The notes below the pieces were generated by a model. The model did not search any database. It was not told the DNA's origin and was given only the letters and a program-made list of their open reading frames with translations. DNA of 64,000 nucleotides from Metellina segmentata (taxonomy: Eukaryota > Arthropoda > Arachnida > Araneae > Tetragnathidae): assembly GCA_947359465.1 (NCBI GenBank), contig OX375878.1:91362377-91426376 (forward strand), given 5' to 3'. Both the position numbers and the translations under genes were made by a program. How positions within the stretch are numbered: position 1 is the stretch's first letter; every line of letters begins with the position of its first letter. Of the stretch, positions 34,742 to 46,539 are shown in pieces.

Positions 34742-35037
34742 AAAAGGTCCTGTTCTAAAAAAAGGAGTGATAGAACCTTTCCAAAGGTTTCCATTTTAAG
34801 AAAATGAGCAATAAATCATTCCAATGGGTTCCATTCTACAGAATTGTCTAATATAATCGTTCCAAAATATTATCCTCCAAGGAAAGAACCAAAAAAACTG
34901 TTCCAAGGGATTCTAATCTAAGGAAATGAGCAACGGTGTGGCCAATCAAATCCTTCCAAATGTTTCATTTCCACCTATAGAATCGTCCCAAAGGATTCTA
35001 TTCTAAGGTAAAGACCAATAGAGTCTTTCTGAAGGTT
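34742..35037. repeat. degenerate tandem repeat, ~45-50 bp unit
   Basis: Repeated theme CCAAAGG.TTC.ATTCTAAGG followed by AAA.GA.CAATA.A, seen about six times with heavy divergence. No coding potential. Confidence 0.6.
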
Positions 35038-35451
35038 GTAGGAATTCATCTTTAGAAATATGTAGATATTTAGTATAAGCAACATTTCACTACTCACAAA
35101 TAGCACAATGTTCAGAGGGTAAATAATATCAGCTTCTCAGTGATTAAACTAAAATATTATTCATTACATAGCGTTGTATATATGTATGTTAAATTGGTTT
35201 GTAGAAAGCTGTATTGGGGGGAGGAAACTAGTGTGTATTCATACTTACATATTGATTTTATATTTAAGTAAAATTATTCTTGAATATTTTATAAAGAAAA
35301 ATATTTAAATTAACCGCTGTTTATTTATATAGACTCTCACGAATGTTTATGTCTCATGTGTATAAAACTCATTTAATTATTGGATTGAACTGAAAATTTT
35401 AGCTTTCATAAAAGGTTCTTTTATTGTATTACATCTAGTCTTGTTACAAAG

Positions 35452-35558
35452 CATCCATTTTGGTCAGTCGTCTGACCACATGCATGCTTTCATGCACAAA
35501 TAAACGTTGCTATAAAGCACGCATGTGGTCAGTTATCCAAATGACTGACCACATCATC
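35452..35558. mobile_element. short foldback (MITE-like) element
   Basis: An inverted pair of about 40 bp: GGTCAGTCGTCTGACCACATGC at the left (in part) and GCATGTGGTCAGTTATCC...ACTGACC at the right, separated by about 30 bp. No clear target duplication. Confidence 0.55.
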
Positions 35559-35685
35559 CCTATGATTGATATAAAATAGATAAATACATAGACATAGGTA
35601 GATCCCATTCGTTATGTAATATTGTGTTCAAAGTTTCCTTTATCAATAAAAAAACGCAACAAATTCAAAATGTATCACTTTGAAT

Positions 35686-36465
35686 CAATGGTTCCCAAAT
35701 TTTTCAATCCCAAGGATGCATTGAAATTTAAAAATTTTCGCGTACACCCTTGAGATTATAAGATTAAATGGCTCACATGAAGACCTTTTTAAGATCAATG
35801 TGGTCCTTATTTTCTACCTTAATATTGGTACTAAAATATTTATATCTATGTTAAATATGTTATAAAATATTAAAAATTCACATTGAGAATTAAGGGTGAC
35901 AATTTGAAATTCTGAAACATGGAGAGAAAAACTACAATTCTGAAATAAACTATACAACAAATACTATAAAAAAAGATAAGAGTTTGTATAGTATTTGTTA
36001 AGGTTGTACCTTCTTGTTTAATGCATTTGAGTTAGTAAAACTCAAATGCATTAAAACCAGAACGCTCTTGCAAAGTTATCAAAATTTGTTTCTTTAATCT
36101 TAACGTGAAGGGCTGCTTTTCACCAACTAGCAACGTTTGAAGTTCTGATAACTTCAATATTAAGTCCACCTCTACTTCACTACTTTAAATCTATTTCAAA
36201 TTAATAAAGACAGGAATCTCCTACTATTTGTCTTAGATTCTAAAATTTGGATTTTAGAAGATAGAAGGAAATAATGGGAAAAAAAATTTTTGTTTCTTGG
36301 AAGGGTTTTAATTGAGGCTAATATATTTGAAATAATACATGGCTGATTGGCTTCTATTTAAAATAATACAATTTAAACTAATTTGGCTTCTATTTGAAAT
36401 GATGCATGTTTTCCGAGGGCCCCCTGAAACTTTTCCACGGACCCTGCGAACTTGGAGAACCATTG
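35686..36465. mobile_element. putative hAT-like remnant (inverted short ends)
   Basis: The left end CAATGGTTCCCAAA and the right end TTGGAGAACCATTG are inverse with a mismatch, a pattern of hAT ends. Flanks CTTTGAAT and TTTTAGCC do not match, so the boundaries or integrity are uncertain. Internal hairpins include AACAAATACTATA...TATAGTATTTGTT (35956-36000) and a 14-bp stem AATGCATTTGAGTT/AACTCAAATGCATT (36020-36053). Confidence 0.4.
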
Positions 36466-37185
36466 TTTTAGCCCTCCACGTGGTTGTCTCAATGAGGTCA
36501 TTTTAAAAACGGCAAAATCTTGATTACGAGATACCTCCACATTAGCAAATTTGGTCAGATTATGATGAAACTATGTTGTCAACACCACTTGTAGGGTTAA
36601 ATTGTAACAAGAATTTTCACAAAAGAACTATAATTAACCATTTAGTTAACCATGGAAATTAATTAACCTTGCAAAGCTTTTAATATAAATTCACTAAAGG
36701 AACTATTTAGTATGGATAATTAACATAATCTGAGTTTATATAACTTAGATTAAAAAATGCTGAGTGTGTGATTGACGTTTGTTCTAAATTTGTGTACGAC
36801 TATTTTAATGGAGTACTGACACACACGGCCGTAAAATTAGAGCTTTTTATCCAGTACTGAAAATCCCAACGAAACACTTTAGCCAAGAGAAACCAACCGA
36901 AAAGAAACGCATCTCAAAATAATTCTTCGAGATAGATTATAAAAAGCACGGATTTTTAATGAGATCCATTCACAATCGTATATTTCGTATCACAAAACAT
37001 AAAAAACCGCCAGGGTGAATGAAGATTAGACAAGAAAATACAAAACCGTAAAAAACATGAATAAAATAAATCAACACTAAAAATGTTAACAACACATATT
37101 CATAAAAAAAGAATTAAAAAATAAAGTAAATTAATCCATTTAAATAGCTGCCATGTGCTTCGTTTTTAATGTTCAATTATTAAAT
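36466..37185. other. downstream flank / 3' UTR of the host gene
   Basis: AT-rich. On the minus strand, ATTAAA follows the stop codon by about 20 nt (37170-37165) and again near 36957. No AATAAA is obvious, so the poly(A) site is not fixed. Confidence 0.35.
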
Positions 37186-37281
37186 CTACATTTTCTTGGG
37201 CTTCGTCTTGTAGTAAGTCTTCGCAGTTGTGCTTGACATGGTGGTGGTGGTTTCTGTATCATTAGGAGGGTTCAGTCTCAT
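37186..37281 (-). CDS. host gene exon 4 (terminal coding exon)
   Basis: Acceptor with a good pyrimidine tract (TTTCTTTTCTAG) before ATG AGA CTG. It encodes 31 residues: MRLNPPND, a Thr-rich run, then TYYKTKPKKM and TAG at 37188-37186. The Thr/Ser cluster could carry O-linked sugars. This exon is too short to stand out as an open frame and is supported by phase and by the upstream donor. Confidence 0.7.
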   Translation of the reverse strand: MRLNPPNDTETTTTMSSTTAKTYYKTKPKKM

Positions 37282-40200
37282 CTAGAAAAGAAATATCTAA
37301 TTATAACTGAGCAGTCACAAAAAGGATACTGTTTTCCAAAATTAAAAAATATTTAAAAAAATAATACTTTTTAAGTTTTTTTCTTTCATTAAATAGAAAA
37401 TTATAAGTATACGAAAAAGATAATTACCAAATATTTTACTTATTTTTAAGTTTTGTTTATATTTAACTCACAATTATAATTAAATCTAGATTACTGAGGC
37501 GATTTTATAAAAGCTTTATTTGAAGAAAATAGAAATTTTAGCTTTATATAAGGAAAGCAACGTAGATGTTTTTTAATTGTTATTTTGTTGAAAATGTTGA
37601 ATTTCAAGGAATAATCCCATTTAATTTAGAAGTAGGTGGGGTTTTTTTTATTTTAAAACTGTTCGCTCATCTTTTACACACATCGACTAATTAGATTTGG
37701 ATCTACTAATAAACTTATACTTTTAAAATGCAAAAACAAGAAGTCACACGTTGCGACGTGCCGTCTTTATAGAGTTAAAATAGTTTAGAATGTATAAAAT
37801 TCGCTTGGTATATAAAAGTTGACTGTAAACATGAACCTTTCATTCCCAGTGAGATATGCATTTCCCATAAAAGTAGCTTTATAGCCAGATTTAAACAGAA
37901 TTAATTACATCATAGGTCGAAGATTAACATATTTTATTGATTTATGTTTTGCTTTTATGTTGAATCGGTGTTTTAACTGTTCGAAGTCGGGCTTAAAATT
38001 GGATCAGTGGATGAAAGGGGAGAAAATATCAAAATAACATTTCAACTGCAAAACTTACTCTGCATAATCAACAAAACTTTTCTGAGTAACTTTTTAAAAA
38101 TATGTTTATTTCCTCTGAGGGCCTCACACGCATATATCCGTTCTGCTTCTTACAGTCTTCCCTTCGTGATTTCTAACTAGTTCGGGAATTTTTTAAGCTA
38201 AATCACATCCTGGGTGAGTATTTTTACGAAATTGTCATTTATAATAAAGTAAAAATAAATCCGTGCAGGCAAAATATTGATAGATTAAATGTTTTTAAAA
38301 CTTCTAGTTTCAGAGTTTTTAACTTAGAACGAGATTTTCATTTCGATAGGCATCTGTGTTTACTTAGTCGTTACTCATTGCGTTTACTTATTCGATACGT
38401 GTATTCTGGAGGGAAACCACACCACACAGAGTTAAATCTAATAACTTATTTCTTTATCATATTGAAATTCCATACATTTCTAATGCGCTTTATTTGTAAA
38501 AAGATGTAAAATAACCCTTTTGTGGGTTATCTTCGCATTGAAACCATCCTGTAATGGTCAGTCTCTGATACAAAAGCCTGTTCCAGACCGCTACGAGTTG
38601 TAGGCAAGGAATAATTTGTTTTTCTATTTGGATCTACATTTCCCTTGAGGCAGTAGCAGTAGGACAGTTTGTTACGACGAGCAATCTCGTCCTTAACAAA
38701 ACTGACTATATCGTTGACGAGTTATCTCGTCCAAACCACTAGGATGGTTAAGAAACCAACATTTCGGGGCCATCTGACTATGCCACTGGTCAAACTTATT
38801 CCAGTTATGTCACCATCATGCTCTTACATCAAACGTTTCATTTCAAAAACTTGTTTCAATAACTTGAATTCAATCAACTTTCGTTTCACGCAAATGAAAA
38901 TGTATTTTGGGAACAGAGGTATGGCTGTGTATGACGTGAATGATGTGGGATTAAAATTAAGTCTATTTGGATGTCAAAATGCTTCATTGATTTATGCTTA
39001 TTTTCTACGTTTCTAACTGGTCGCTGCTTGACAACAGAAAAAGGCATTGAGAATCTTACATCCCAGTCAAGATTAGTTAAAATTAACAAATGTACTTATT
39101 TTTCACTGAAGAAATTTTAAACAAATTGCTAAAGGAAAAATTATGTTTCATGGCAATATCATAGCTTTGGAACACTCAAGTCAAAAATACAGATTTCCAG
39201 AAAAGAAGAAAAACCAAATTCTTGTTCATTGTATTGAACTATGAAGTACCTGTTACAATATGGTGTTTGGGTATAGCAGACATTTAAGACCGAATTGACT
39301 ACCAAAATATACAGGGTAGAAGTTCTAACCAGCATCTTAAAATTAACTTTCTTCGAGCATCTTCTTTTATAACAACCTTAATAAAATCTATGTTTAATTA
39401 AGGAATATTTATTTTTAATTCGATTATTAATTATTTTATTTAGTTATTATTTCTATAATGTATTCAAACTTAGATTTTTTTTATTCCGTAAAAAAAGGGG
39501 AATTTTTAATTAATACAATAAATAACGAAAAACCACTTGTAGATCCTGCAAAAATCGGACGGCCTAATTGTTCCAGTATGCTTCACTTGTCCAGACTGAT
39601 ATTCTGCCTTCTGTGAGATAATTTTTTAAATAGATCCAAGAATTAGAGTTACATTTTTAAGGAAATGAAATTTCGGACACCTTATTTCATTACTTGTGTT
39701 TTTAAAATGTTTGTCAAAAGTTTATTTTATATTTAGATTAAAGTGAGGGATTTCTGTAGGCATAAAACGGAAATATTTTAATAGATCCTAGTACAAAAAT
39801 CCTTTGTCGCATAATATTTATAAGTACAGTAAATTGCATTGAGCAAATATTCAAATCTGATTTCCCAAAATCCTTTCCGTGTTTTTTCGTCACTTAATAC
39901 TTTCATATTTCATGGTCGAACGATTGATTTAATAAACAGTTAATTAATTTCACAACAATTATTTTCTTTAAAGAATGCTTCAAAAGTATTATGTTTTTAT
40001 AATATTTAATTTGTAAAGAGATATAATAACGAAAATGACAGTTTTTAGTGTCAGAGGCCCCATATAGCCCCCTCTGTCTGCGCCCTGACTTAAAATTCCT
40101 GTTTTAATTAATTTGACGCTTTTTCTGTGTGTCACTTTTTTTATCAATCGTCAACTGAAAATGAGGTCCTACGTACCATGATTCTTTCCTTCTCTGCGCA

Positions 40201-43200
40201 TGCGTATTCCGATTCATCAATATCGTTGTAGCAATCCGACTTGAACTCCTTGGGAGGCTGACCTTCGTATTCGCACAGTTTGTCGATAGGTCTGGCCTTG
40301 ACGAGCATCTTGTTCATTCCCTTGGGTTTCTCTTGTGGACAATAGAAATATTTTGGGTTCTTTTCGTCGAAAACAATGCTTTTCCGCATCATGTCTGCAC
40401 AAATGGTACTCAAAACCTGCATGAATAGGCTTATATCAGCACACATAATACCTTTTAACAATACTGGTTGACAAGAAAAAGTAATATTATACGACTGAAA
40501 CCTATACGATGTATTCAAAATCAGTCGAGTGTACAATACTTCTTGTGCGTTTAGGTCATTATACGTAGCTACTTAACAAATGATTTTGCTAGGAAATACA
40601 AATTGTATGTAAAGCTTAGCTTTTTAAGCTGGTCATTGATAAATCTTAATGTTACTTAGTATGAATAATTATGTTTACAAACGTATAAAATATTATTTTT
40701 GCATGTCATTTTAAGTGCAAAAGGTACTAATTGTGATAGTTATTATTCATCGTTCTCAGCAAAGATAATACTATTTTATCTGCGACTGTGTAAAAGCAAA
40801 CTCAATTAATTAACTAGCATCAATAAATCAAATGCATTGATTGCTAATTATGTGGTGTTTATTATCAAGTTTTAAAAAGGTGTGCCTCTTTTATTGATTT
40901 CAAGATATGTTTAAAAGTGAATTTTAAATTCAAAAGTTTAACTAATGCTGCCTCTTGTATATTTAATATTCTGTCAAGATTATATACAGTCAAGATACTA
41001 TTAGTTTGCGTGAAATATTTGGAAGCATGTAAAGGTAACTTCTATGAGCTTAAATCAATGCAGTTAACATTAAAAGTAGAATATATGTGTGTACAGAGAT
41101 AGAGTATCTAGTTTAATTATGTCGGTAGATAAGTTGTCAAATTTTTGTAAATAAATCTTGTTTGGGTTGATTTACTATCGTAAAAACGAATTATTTTCAA
41201 AATGCATATTGTAACTGTTGGATTATAAATCTCAGCCAAAAATATATGGACATACGAAGGAAAAAATTATCTTTTGAAGTAAAAGATAAATTGAGATTTC
41301 TTTATTATGAAAATCGCAGTAACATATCGTTTGTTTGCGTGGGTTTAGTATGAAAAAAATATTATTTTCCTTTACTTTAAACAAGTTGAAAGAACGAGAC
41401 AAAGGCAAATCGTTTGTCATTGTTCCTGCTCATGATAACATTAATTTCAGAAATAATTGTTCAGAAAAACTCAAAATAAAAAGAAATAAGAATATGGTAG
41501 CAATATTTAAATCCACATGTTAGTCTTGTACTCAGAAAACTCTTAAATAGATTCTTAATAGTTACATAAAAAGATAGAAAAATATCACTAACATGAATTA
41601 GCTGACATGAAGAAATTAACACTTGTTCATTTTAGATACTATACTCCTTCAAAACTAAAACTACTAGTTTTTATAACAGATTCAGTAATGATCTACATTT
41701 AAAGACCCTTGTGACTAATTTCACATGTGAATATGAGTAGACAGGAAAGAAACCGGAAAATTTAAACCAGAAAACAAAAGCCTATTTTTTCCGCTGCTTT
41801 ATGGAATGTATAAAATAGTGTAACTTAATAAAACAATTTTAAATAAGAACCATCCACATGTTTTTAATATTTCTGAAAGCTTTCTCTAATCATGGACAAC
41901 TATGTAGTTAAAATTCACTTTCTGAAAATTATTACATGTACTAATTTAATAAAAGTAGGTATATTACCGTTTGTAAAATTTTTATTAAGCTTTTAAAATA
42001 GAAAATATTAAGTAACTACCTATATAAAACATATAAATTCTCCTTGAAATGCAATTAATGGTGGATCAAACTATCAATTTTCCACAGTCTCAATGTTTTA
42101 GCACAAAATTATTCAAAAATTAAGTTTCCAATATTTATAAAAAGTTTTGAAATAATTAAAAATTATTACTATAAGTATATCAGTTAGTATTATATTGTCC
42201 ATCTATCTATTTTGGCACATTGTAAAAAATTATTCAACAGCGTAGCATAGCAATTTGGGAAATTGAAATAGATTATGTTAACATCAATTCCTCACAAGTG
42301 ATTAGTATAGAAAATAAGAATTTTATGAACTATAGGAATTCTACTTTCAAAAAGGATTGAGTTCATAAGTGATTCGTGTAGATAATAAGAATTTTATTAA
42401 CTATAGGAATTCTACTTTCAAAAAGGATTGAGTTCATAAGTGATTCGTGTAGATAATAAGAATTTTATGAACTATAGGAATTCTACTTTCAAAAAGGATT
42501 GAGTTCATAAGTGATTCGTGTAGATAATAAGAATTTTATGAACTATAGGAATTCTACTTTCAAAAAGGATTGAGTTCATAAGTGATTCGTGTAGATAATA
42601 AGAATTTTATGAACTATAGGAATTATACTTTCCAAAAAGATCGAGTTCATATTTACAAAATTTCATAAAAATAGTTCAAAAATCAACAGAAAATAGTAAA
42701 TTTTTTTTTAACTTTATTATTTTATACTGAGAAGTAAGGGAAAACGTTTTGTGTTTCCATTTATCAAATTGGTGCTTCTAAATTTTAAAAACTGCAATGT
42801 ACATTGATTTCATTTAATATTTAAAAATTATTACTTACCATCACTAGAACGAAGAAGAGAAGGGAATAGTGCCCTAAAATAAGAACAAAAAATATTTAAA
42901 TACGTCTATTACAAGGACTGCAAATATAACAGCTTTTAAATTCAGACGGAATTGAAATAATAAATGACTTTTGTTCGCATCTATTTAACTAATGCTTTCA
43001 AGGTTCCTTGGTTACTGAATCGTGTCCAGTAGAGGACTCTAAGTGTTTGGAATTTTTTTTTTCTTATCTTTCTAAAAATAAAATACTATTAACCAATAAA
43101 ATAACATTTCTATATTCTAATAAAATAATAGTTATTTTTTTAACCGTATTATGTATTACAATATTCTTTGACACTTTGTTAGCTAGTTATATTCATTGTG

Positions 43201-45606
43201 AAGTATTAAAGCAATATTTATGTATGTACTTTGTGTGTACTGTGTAATGTATGATCTTAATTTTGCATAAAAATTTAAGTTCTAAGTTTTGATTTTTTCA
43301 AATTAAAATTTTGTCTACACTATTGCCAGTCTTAAAATTCTGTTTTTACTAAACTACTTAAATTTACTGAATTACCTTTGACGATATGTAAAATAAAAGA
43401 AAGCACACGAAGTTTCGCATTGTACGGTATAGTTAATTCTTGAGTTCAGAAATATCCTTATTTATGATTTTTGAAAAATCATAAATATCCTTGTTCATTC
43501 ATAAAAATCAGAAATATCCTTGATTATGATTTTTTCAAATTAAAATTTTGGCTACACTATTGCCAGTTTTAAAATTCTGTTTTTTACTAAACTACTTAAA
43601 TTAACTGAATTACCTTTGCCGATATGTAAAATAAAAGAAAGCACACGAAGTTTCACACTGTACGGTATAGTTAATTCTTGAGCTCAGAAATATCCTTATT
43701 TATAAACACATTCCCTTTAGTATAAACTACAAAAATTCATACTTAACACGGAAAAAAAAATTTATGTATTTACTTCAAAGAAAATATTTTCTGCTTTTAA
43801 ATTTTAACTTTTATGTTTCGAAAGTAATATTAACACTAAATAATAAAAAGTGAATAGAATTGACCGACTGTTAACTAACATTAGCACTCTTCTAATTGTT
43901 AGTTCATCGGATGATTTCATGGTTAGATATCATCATGTAAATATTACATGGCTAATTAGAAGTTGTATTTGGTTTATGATTTGAGTTGAAAATGTGTTTG
44001 ATCAAATTGATAGGTATCAATTTTTTTTCATTAATTTTACTGTGAATTATAATTTTAATGAATCCTTTAAATATAATACTTCTCCTTCAATTAATTTTGG
44101 TCAATAGCATATTTCAGGGGGGGGGGTTAAGCAATCTCTGTAAAGGCCTTTGCAACAAAAAGTAACTGTCACTGAAATTTGAGATGAAAATTCAAGCATT
44201 AACAAAATGCTTGATTTAACGAACTTGAACACGAAGGTATAAAACTAGAAAGTATGTAAGAAGTAAAACTAGAAATTATGCTGACGTCATTTACGTCCTT
44301 CAAATGTATTTTCAGCCTGGCAGTTGGAAAACACGCCTACAAAAAATTGCACGATGTTTAGCATCTTAAAATATTACTTCCTAACCATCTATTTTTCTGT
44401 AACTAAAATAAAAATTAAGCATACTTTTTTAAAAAATATTTAAATTAGAATAAAATATTAAAAATAGAAAATAAAATTACCAACATTATAAAAATAAAAA
44501 TTTTGTTTCTGAGGTTAATCATTCTATAGTTTTTACCCTCCAAATTTCAAAGTGTACCTCCTAAAAGTTAATAATCCATCTTTAAGGATGAGTAGAAAAA
44601 ATAAGTAAAGATAAAAAAAGATTATTTGATGACTACAGTTAAATTCGAAACTGCAATTTTGAAAAATGTGTTGCTAAGCAAATATACGATAAATGAAGGA
44701 ATTGAAAAAAACTCGGTTGTTCATAAACTATCCGTTTAAATCAGGGCTCGAAATACCCGGGTGCACAGGTGCACTGTGCACATGAAAATATAATTGTGCA
44801 CCTAATTTTTTCCCACTAGGTGCACACAGTGCACCTAATTTAAAAACTTAGGTGCACAAGGTGCACCTGTATTAAAAAATCTATTTCGAGGCCTGGTTTA
44901 AATAGTGAAAAAGATCAAAAATATCTTGTGCACACCCATTAAAAGTATATTTATGAGTATTATATTTTCTATTTTTAATTTATTGTTCTTCAGTTTTTAC
45001 CGTATTTAAAATGTGCAATAGATCATATTGTGATTCACTTTTTTGATTTAATTTCATTAGCATACTGTGAATCTGATTATTATAATACTTTTGTAATAAT
45101 TTTACCTAATTTCATTTTTATTTCATTAATTTGTATTCCATGGAATTTAAGTAGTTTTAATTAATTCTATTTATTAGAAAATTCTTATATACTTATAAAA
45201 ATAATTAATTTCCAAAACTTTAGTGACAGAATAAGAATCACTTTGGTATTACGATTGTGACATTTCATCTGCTAATAGTTATTAGCGCTAGTGTTTTTAA
45301 ATCTGCTAATAACAGTTTTAAATGCATAGGAATATAATTTTCTATTCAAATATTAGCAAATTCAAATCACTTATGACATACTGAGGTACCTAAACCAATT
45401 ATATAACTAAAGCTCAGAAGCAGTACGGTCAAAACGCTGCAGGGTATTTTTTGAAAAATGGGCGTAAGATCTCGAAACTAGAAGTACGTGATAAGGGTAA
45501 CAATGGTTGATTCTAGACTACATTACACAAATGTTCTGCAAAACCGTTTACTAAACACTTTTCATACATAAAAACTGAACAGTCGCGAAATAGTGTACTT
45601 ACCCAT
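37186..45606 (-). CDS. secreted four-cysteine protein, 4 coding exons, 124 aa
   Basis: Coding exons in transcription order: 45606-45603 (ATG plus one base), 42873-42839 (35 nt), 40416-40177 (240 nt), 37281-37186 (96 nt with TAG). Total 375 nt, phases 1, 0, 0, all joins in frame. Donors are GTAAGTAC, GTAAGTAA and GTACGTAG. Acceptors are ATTTTAG, TTCATGCAG and TTTTCTAG. Residues 1-20 (MGHYSLLFFVLVMVLSTICA) form a hydrophobic signal peptide, likely cut after Ala20, so the product is secreted. The mature part has Cys39, Cys61, Cys75 and Cys86 (spacings 21, 13, 10), enough for two disulfides, then a Thr/Ser-rich stretch (102-112) and a basic end KTKPKKM. It does not fit the six-Cys knottin pattern. 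I do not recognise the family. A secreted peptide, a venom-type or gland product, or a hormone-like protein are all possible. Intron retention after exon 3 would give ending VRRTSFSVDD instead. Confidence 0.8.
38670..38800. repeat. repeat with ATCTCGTC motifs in intron 3
   Basis: Resembles the flanks of the SINE at 28090 (27958-28089 and 28388-28500): shared GAGTTATCTCGTC, AAACCACTAGGA and GGTTAAG. Dispersed repeat of unknown type. Confidence 0.4.
40177..40416 (-). CDS. host gene exon 3 (main exon, 80 codons)
   Basis: Clearly richer in GC and codon-like compared with its AT-rich surroundings. Starts VLSTICADMMRK, completing the signal peptide begun in exon 2. It carries all four mature cysteines (FYCPQ, KLCEY, SDCYN, YACAE) and ends KERIM at the donor GTACGT. 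Exactly 240 nt, phase 0 at both ends. Confidence 0.85.
42290..42650. repeat. 71-bp tandem array in intron 2, ~5 units
   Basis: GTTCATAAGTGATTCG begins at 42361, 42432, 42503 and 42574 (exact 71-bp spacing), and a decayed unit ends at 42644. Units are nearly identical, so the array is recent. Confidence 0.95.
42839..42873 (-). CDS. host gene exon 2 (35 nt, signal peptide)
   Basis: Between a strong acceptor (TTATTTTAG) and a consensus donor (GTAAGTAAT). Read in phase it gives HYSLLFFVLVM, a hydrophobic core that joins exactly onto VLSTICA of exon 3. Confidence 0.8.
43289..43703. repeat. direct duplication in intron 1 (~175 bp, 240-bp spacing)
   Basis: 43289-43469 and 43529-43703 are nearly the same. 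Shared landmarks are CTACACTATTGCCAGT, GATATGTAAAATAAAAG and GCACACGAAGTTTC. A small hairpin (ATGATTTTT/AAAAATCAT) lies between them at 43464-43482. Confidence 0.9.
44742..44895. mobile_element. 154-bp hAT-type MITE in intron 1
   Basis: Ends CAGGGCTCGAAATA and, inverted, CAGGCCTCGAAATA, flanked by a perfect 8-bp duplication GTTTAAAT (44734-44741 and 44896-44903). The interior is built from the palindromic word AGGTGCACCT and variants (GGTGCAC occurs repeatedly). No coding capacity. Confidence 0.9.
45603..45606 (-). CDS. host gene exon 1, coding part only 4 nt (ATGG)
   Basis: The minus strand reads TTTCACAATGG then donor GTAAGTACAC. CACAATGG is a good arthropod start context. The split Gly codon (G plus GG) joins exon 2 in frame. 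The rest of the exon is 5' UTR. The exact 5' end is inferred. Confidence 0.7.
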
Positions 45607-45684
45607 TGTGAAATGCTTCTTTTGGTGCTTCAAATTGGAAAACTATCCTTTTAATTCAGATTATTTACCCGCACACAAAAAAGA

Positions 45685-45730
45685 CTCTGACTGACAATGA
45701 CTTTTGAAGCTCTCAGCTGTATGCGAACTG
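45685..45730 (-). promoter_or_regulatory. possible initiator region of the host gene
   Basis: The minus strand carries TTGTCAGTCAG, matching the arthropod initiator core TCAGT at 45694-45690, about 85 nt upstream of the ATG. Only a weak CATACA lies about 30 bp further upstream, so this would be a TATA-poor promoter. Tentative. Confidence 0.3.
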
Positions 45731-46059
45731 CTGTAACCTCCAACGTGACGTGTCGTAACCGAAGTAGAACCAGGTAAACCGGTTCCAGCGTTGTGGTATT
45801 AAATAGCGAAAACGTCGGAACTTTCAAGAGTTTCACTTTTATGTTTCTTGCTAATGGCCATTCTTGGACGTCTATGGGTGGGTGAATAGGACCGTAGGTG
45901 TACCTGTTCGAAAGAGGGAATATTCGAATTTGAATACTGGAATCTTTCTTTTTGCTTTCTTCTGGAACGAAGGATGATGGAACCCTCAGCTTCGTATTCA
46001 ATAACTTGTAGGTTTGGTCAAAAAGGTACGTTTGAAAACAAAAACAATTGATGTTTGGA

Positions 46060-46330
46060 ATGCCGCTTACATGTTTGGAACCAAGTAGAATGCCCTATGG
46101 GTCAATGCCCCACTAGAAATGACGAACTTGGAGAAATTATTGGAAGATCCAAAGGAATCCCCAGTTTCGTGTCTTTTTGTGCGTTTTTAGGAATCAATTT
46201 ATTTTTATAATAATTTCACTACTCATATCTATGTCAACCTCTTATGTTGGGGAGAGGCTATTCACAATTATAAAATTGTTCCGAAAGGATTGGACCCCAG
46301 TAGCTTAGACAGAATTTTATTTCGGTGGAC
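46060..46330 (+). pseudogene. possible hAT transposase C-terminal remnant
   Basis: A frame around 46220-46300 reads ISMSTSYVGERLFTIIK, which recalls the dimerisation segment of hAT-family transposases (S.SYVERLFSI.K). The flanks are not alignable and a stop follows at about 46307. Weak support. Confidence 0.35.
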
Positions 46331-46539
46331 CAACATTTAAAAAGGGAATGTTTTATACAAAATTATAAGATCTTATCACATTTTTACAAAGGCCTTTTAA
46401 TGATACTTTTGGTTCTCAGACTACATGAAGTTTTTAAAAGATTTTTTGAAAAAACGAAAAATTGTATATTGGTTGATTTATTTATAGGATCAACTGCACA
46501 ACGATTGTTCCATGACATAAATAACATTGAATAGTATTT

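Noticed and set aside
35686..36465. Full hAT element with target duplication
   Set aside because: Short ends are inverse but the 8-bp flanks do not match; kept only as a low-confidence remnant.
38669..39016. 115-codon open frame in intron 3 of the host gene, plus strand
   Set aside because: Begins inside a dispersed repeat that also occurs around 28000-28500, and shows no protein-like pattern.
40144..40176. Extension of exon 3 to the stop at 40144 as a single-exon gene
   Set aside because: The upstream part of that frame (to 40536) has no signal peptide and crosses a good acceptor, while the spliced model gives a complete secretory leader and matching phases. Intron retention remains possible.
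42290..42650. CRISPR-like direct repeats
   Set aside because: Contiguous 71-bp tandem units without distinct spacers in a eukaryotic intron.
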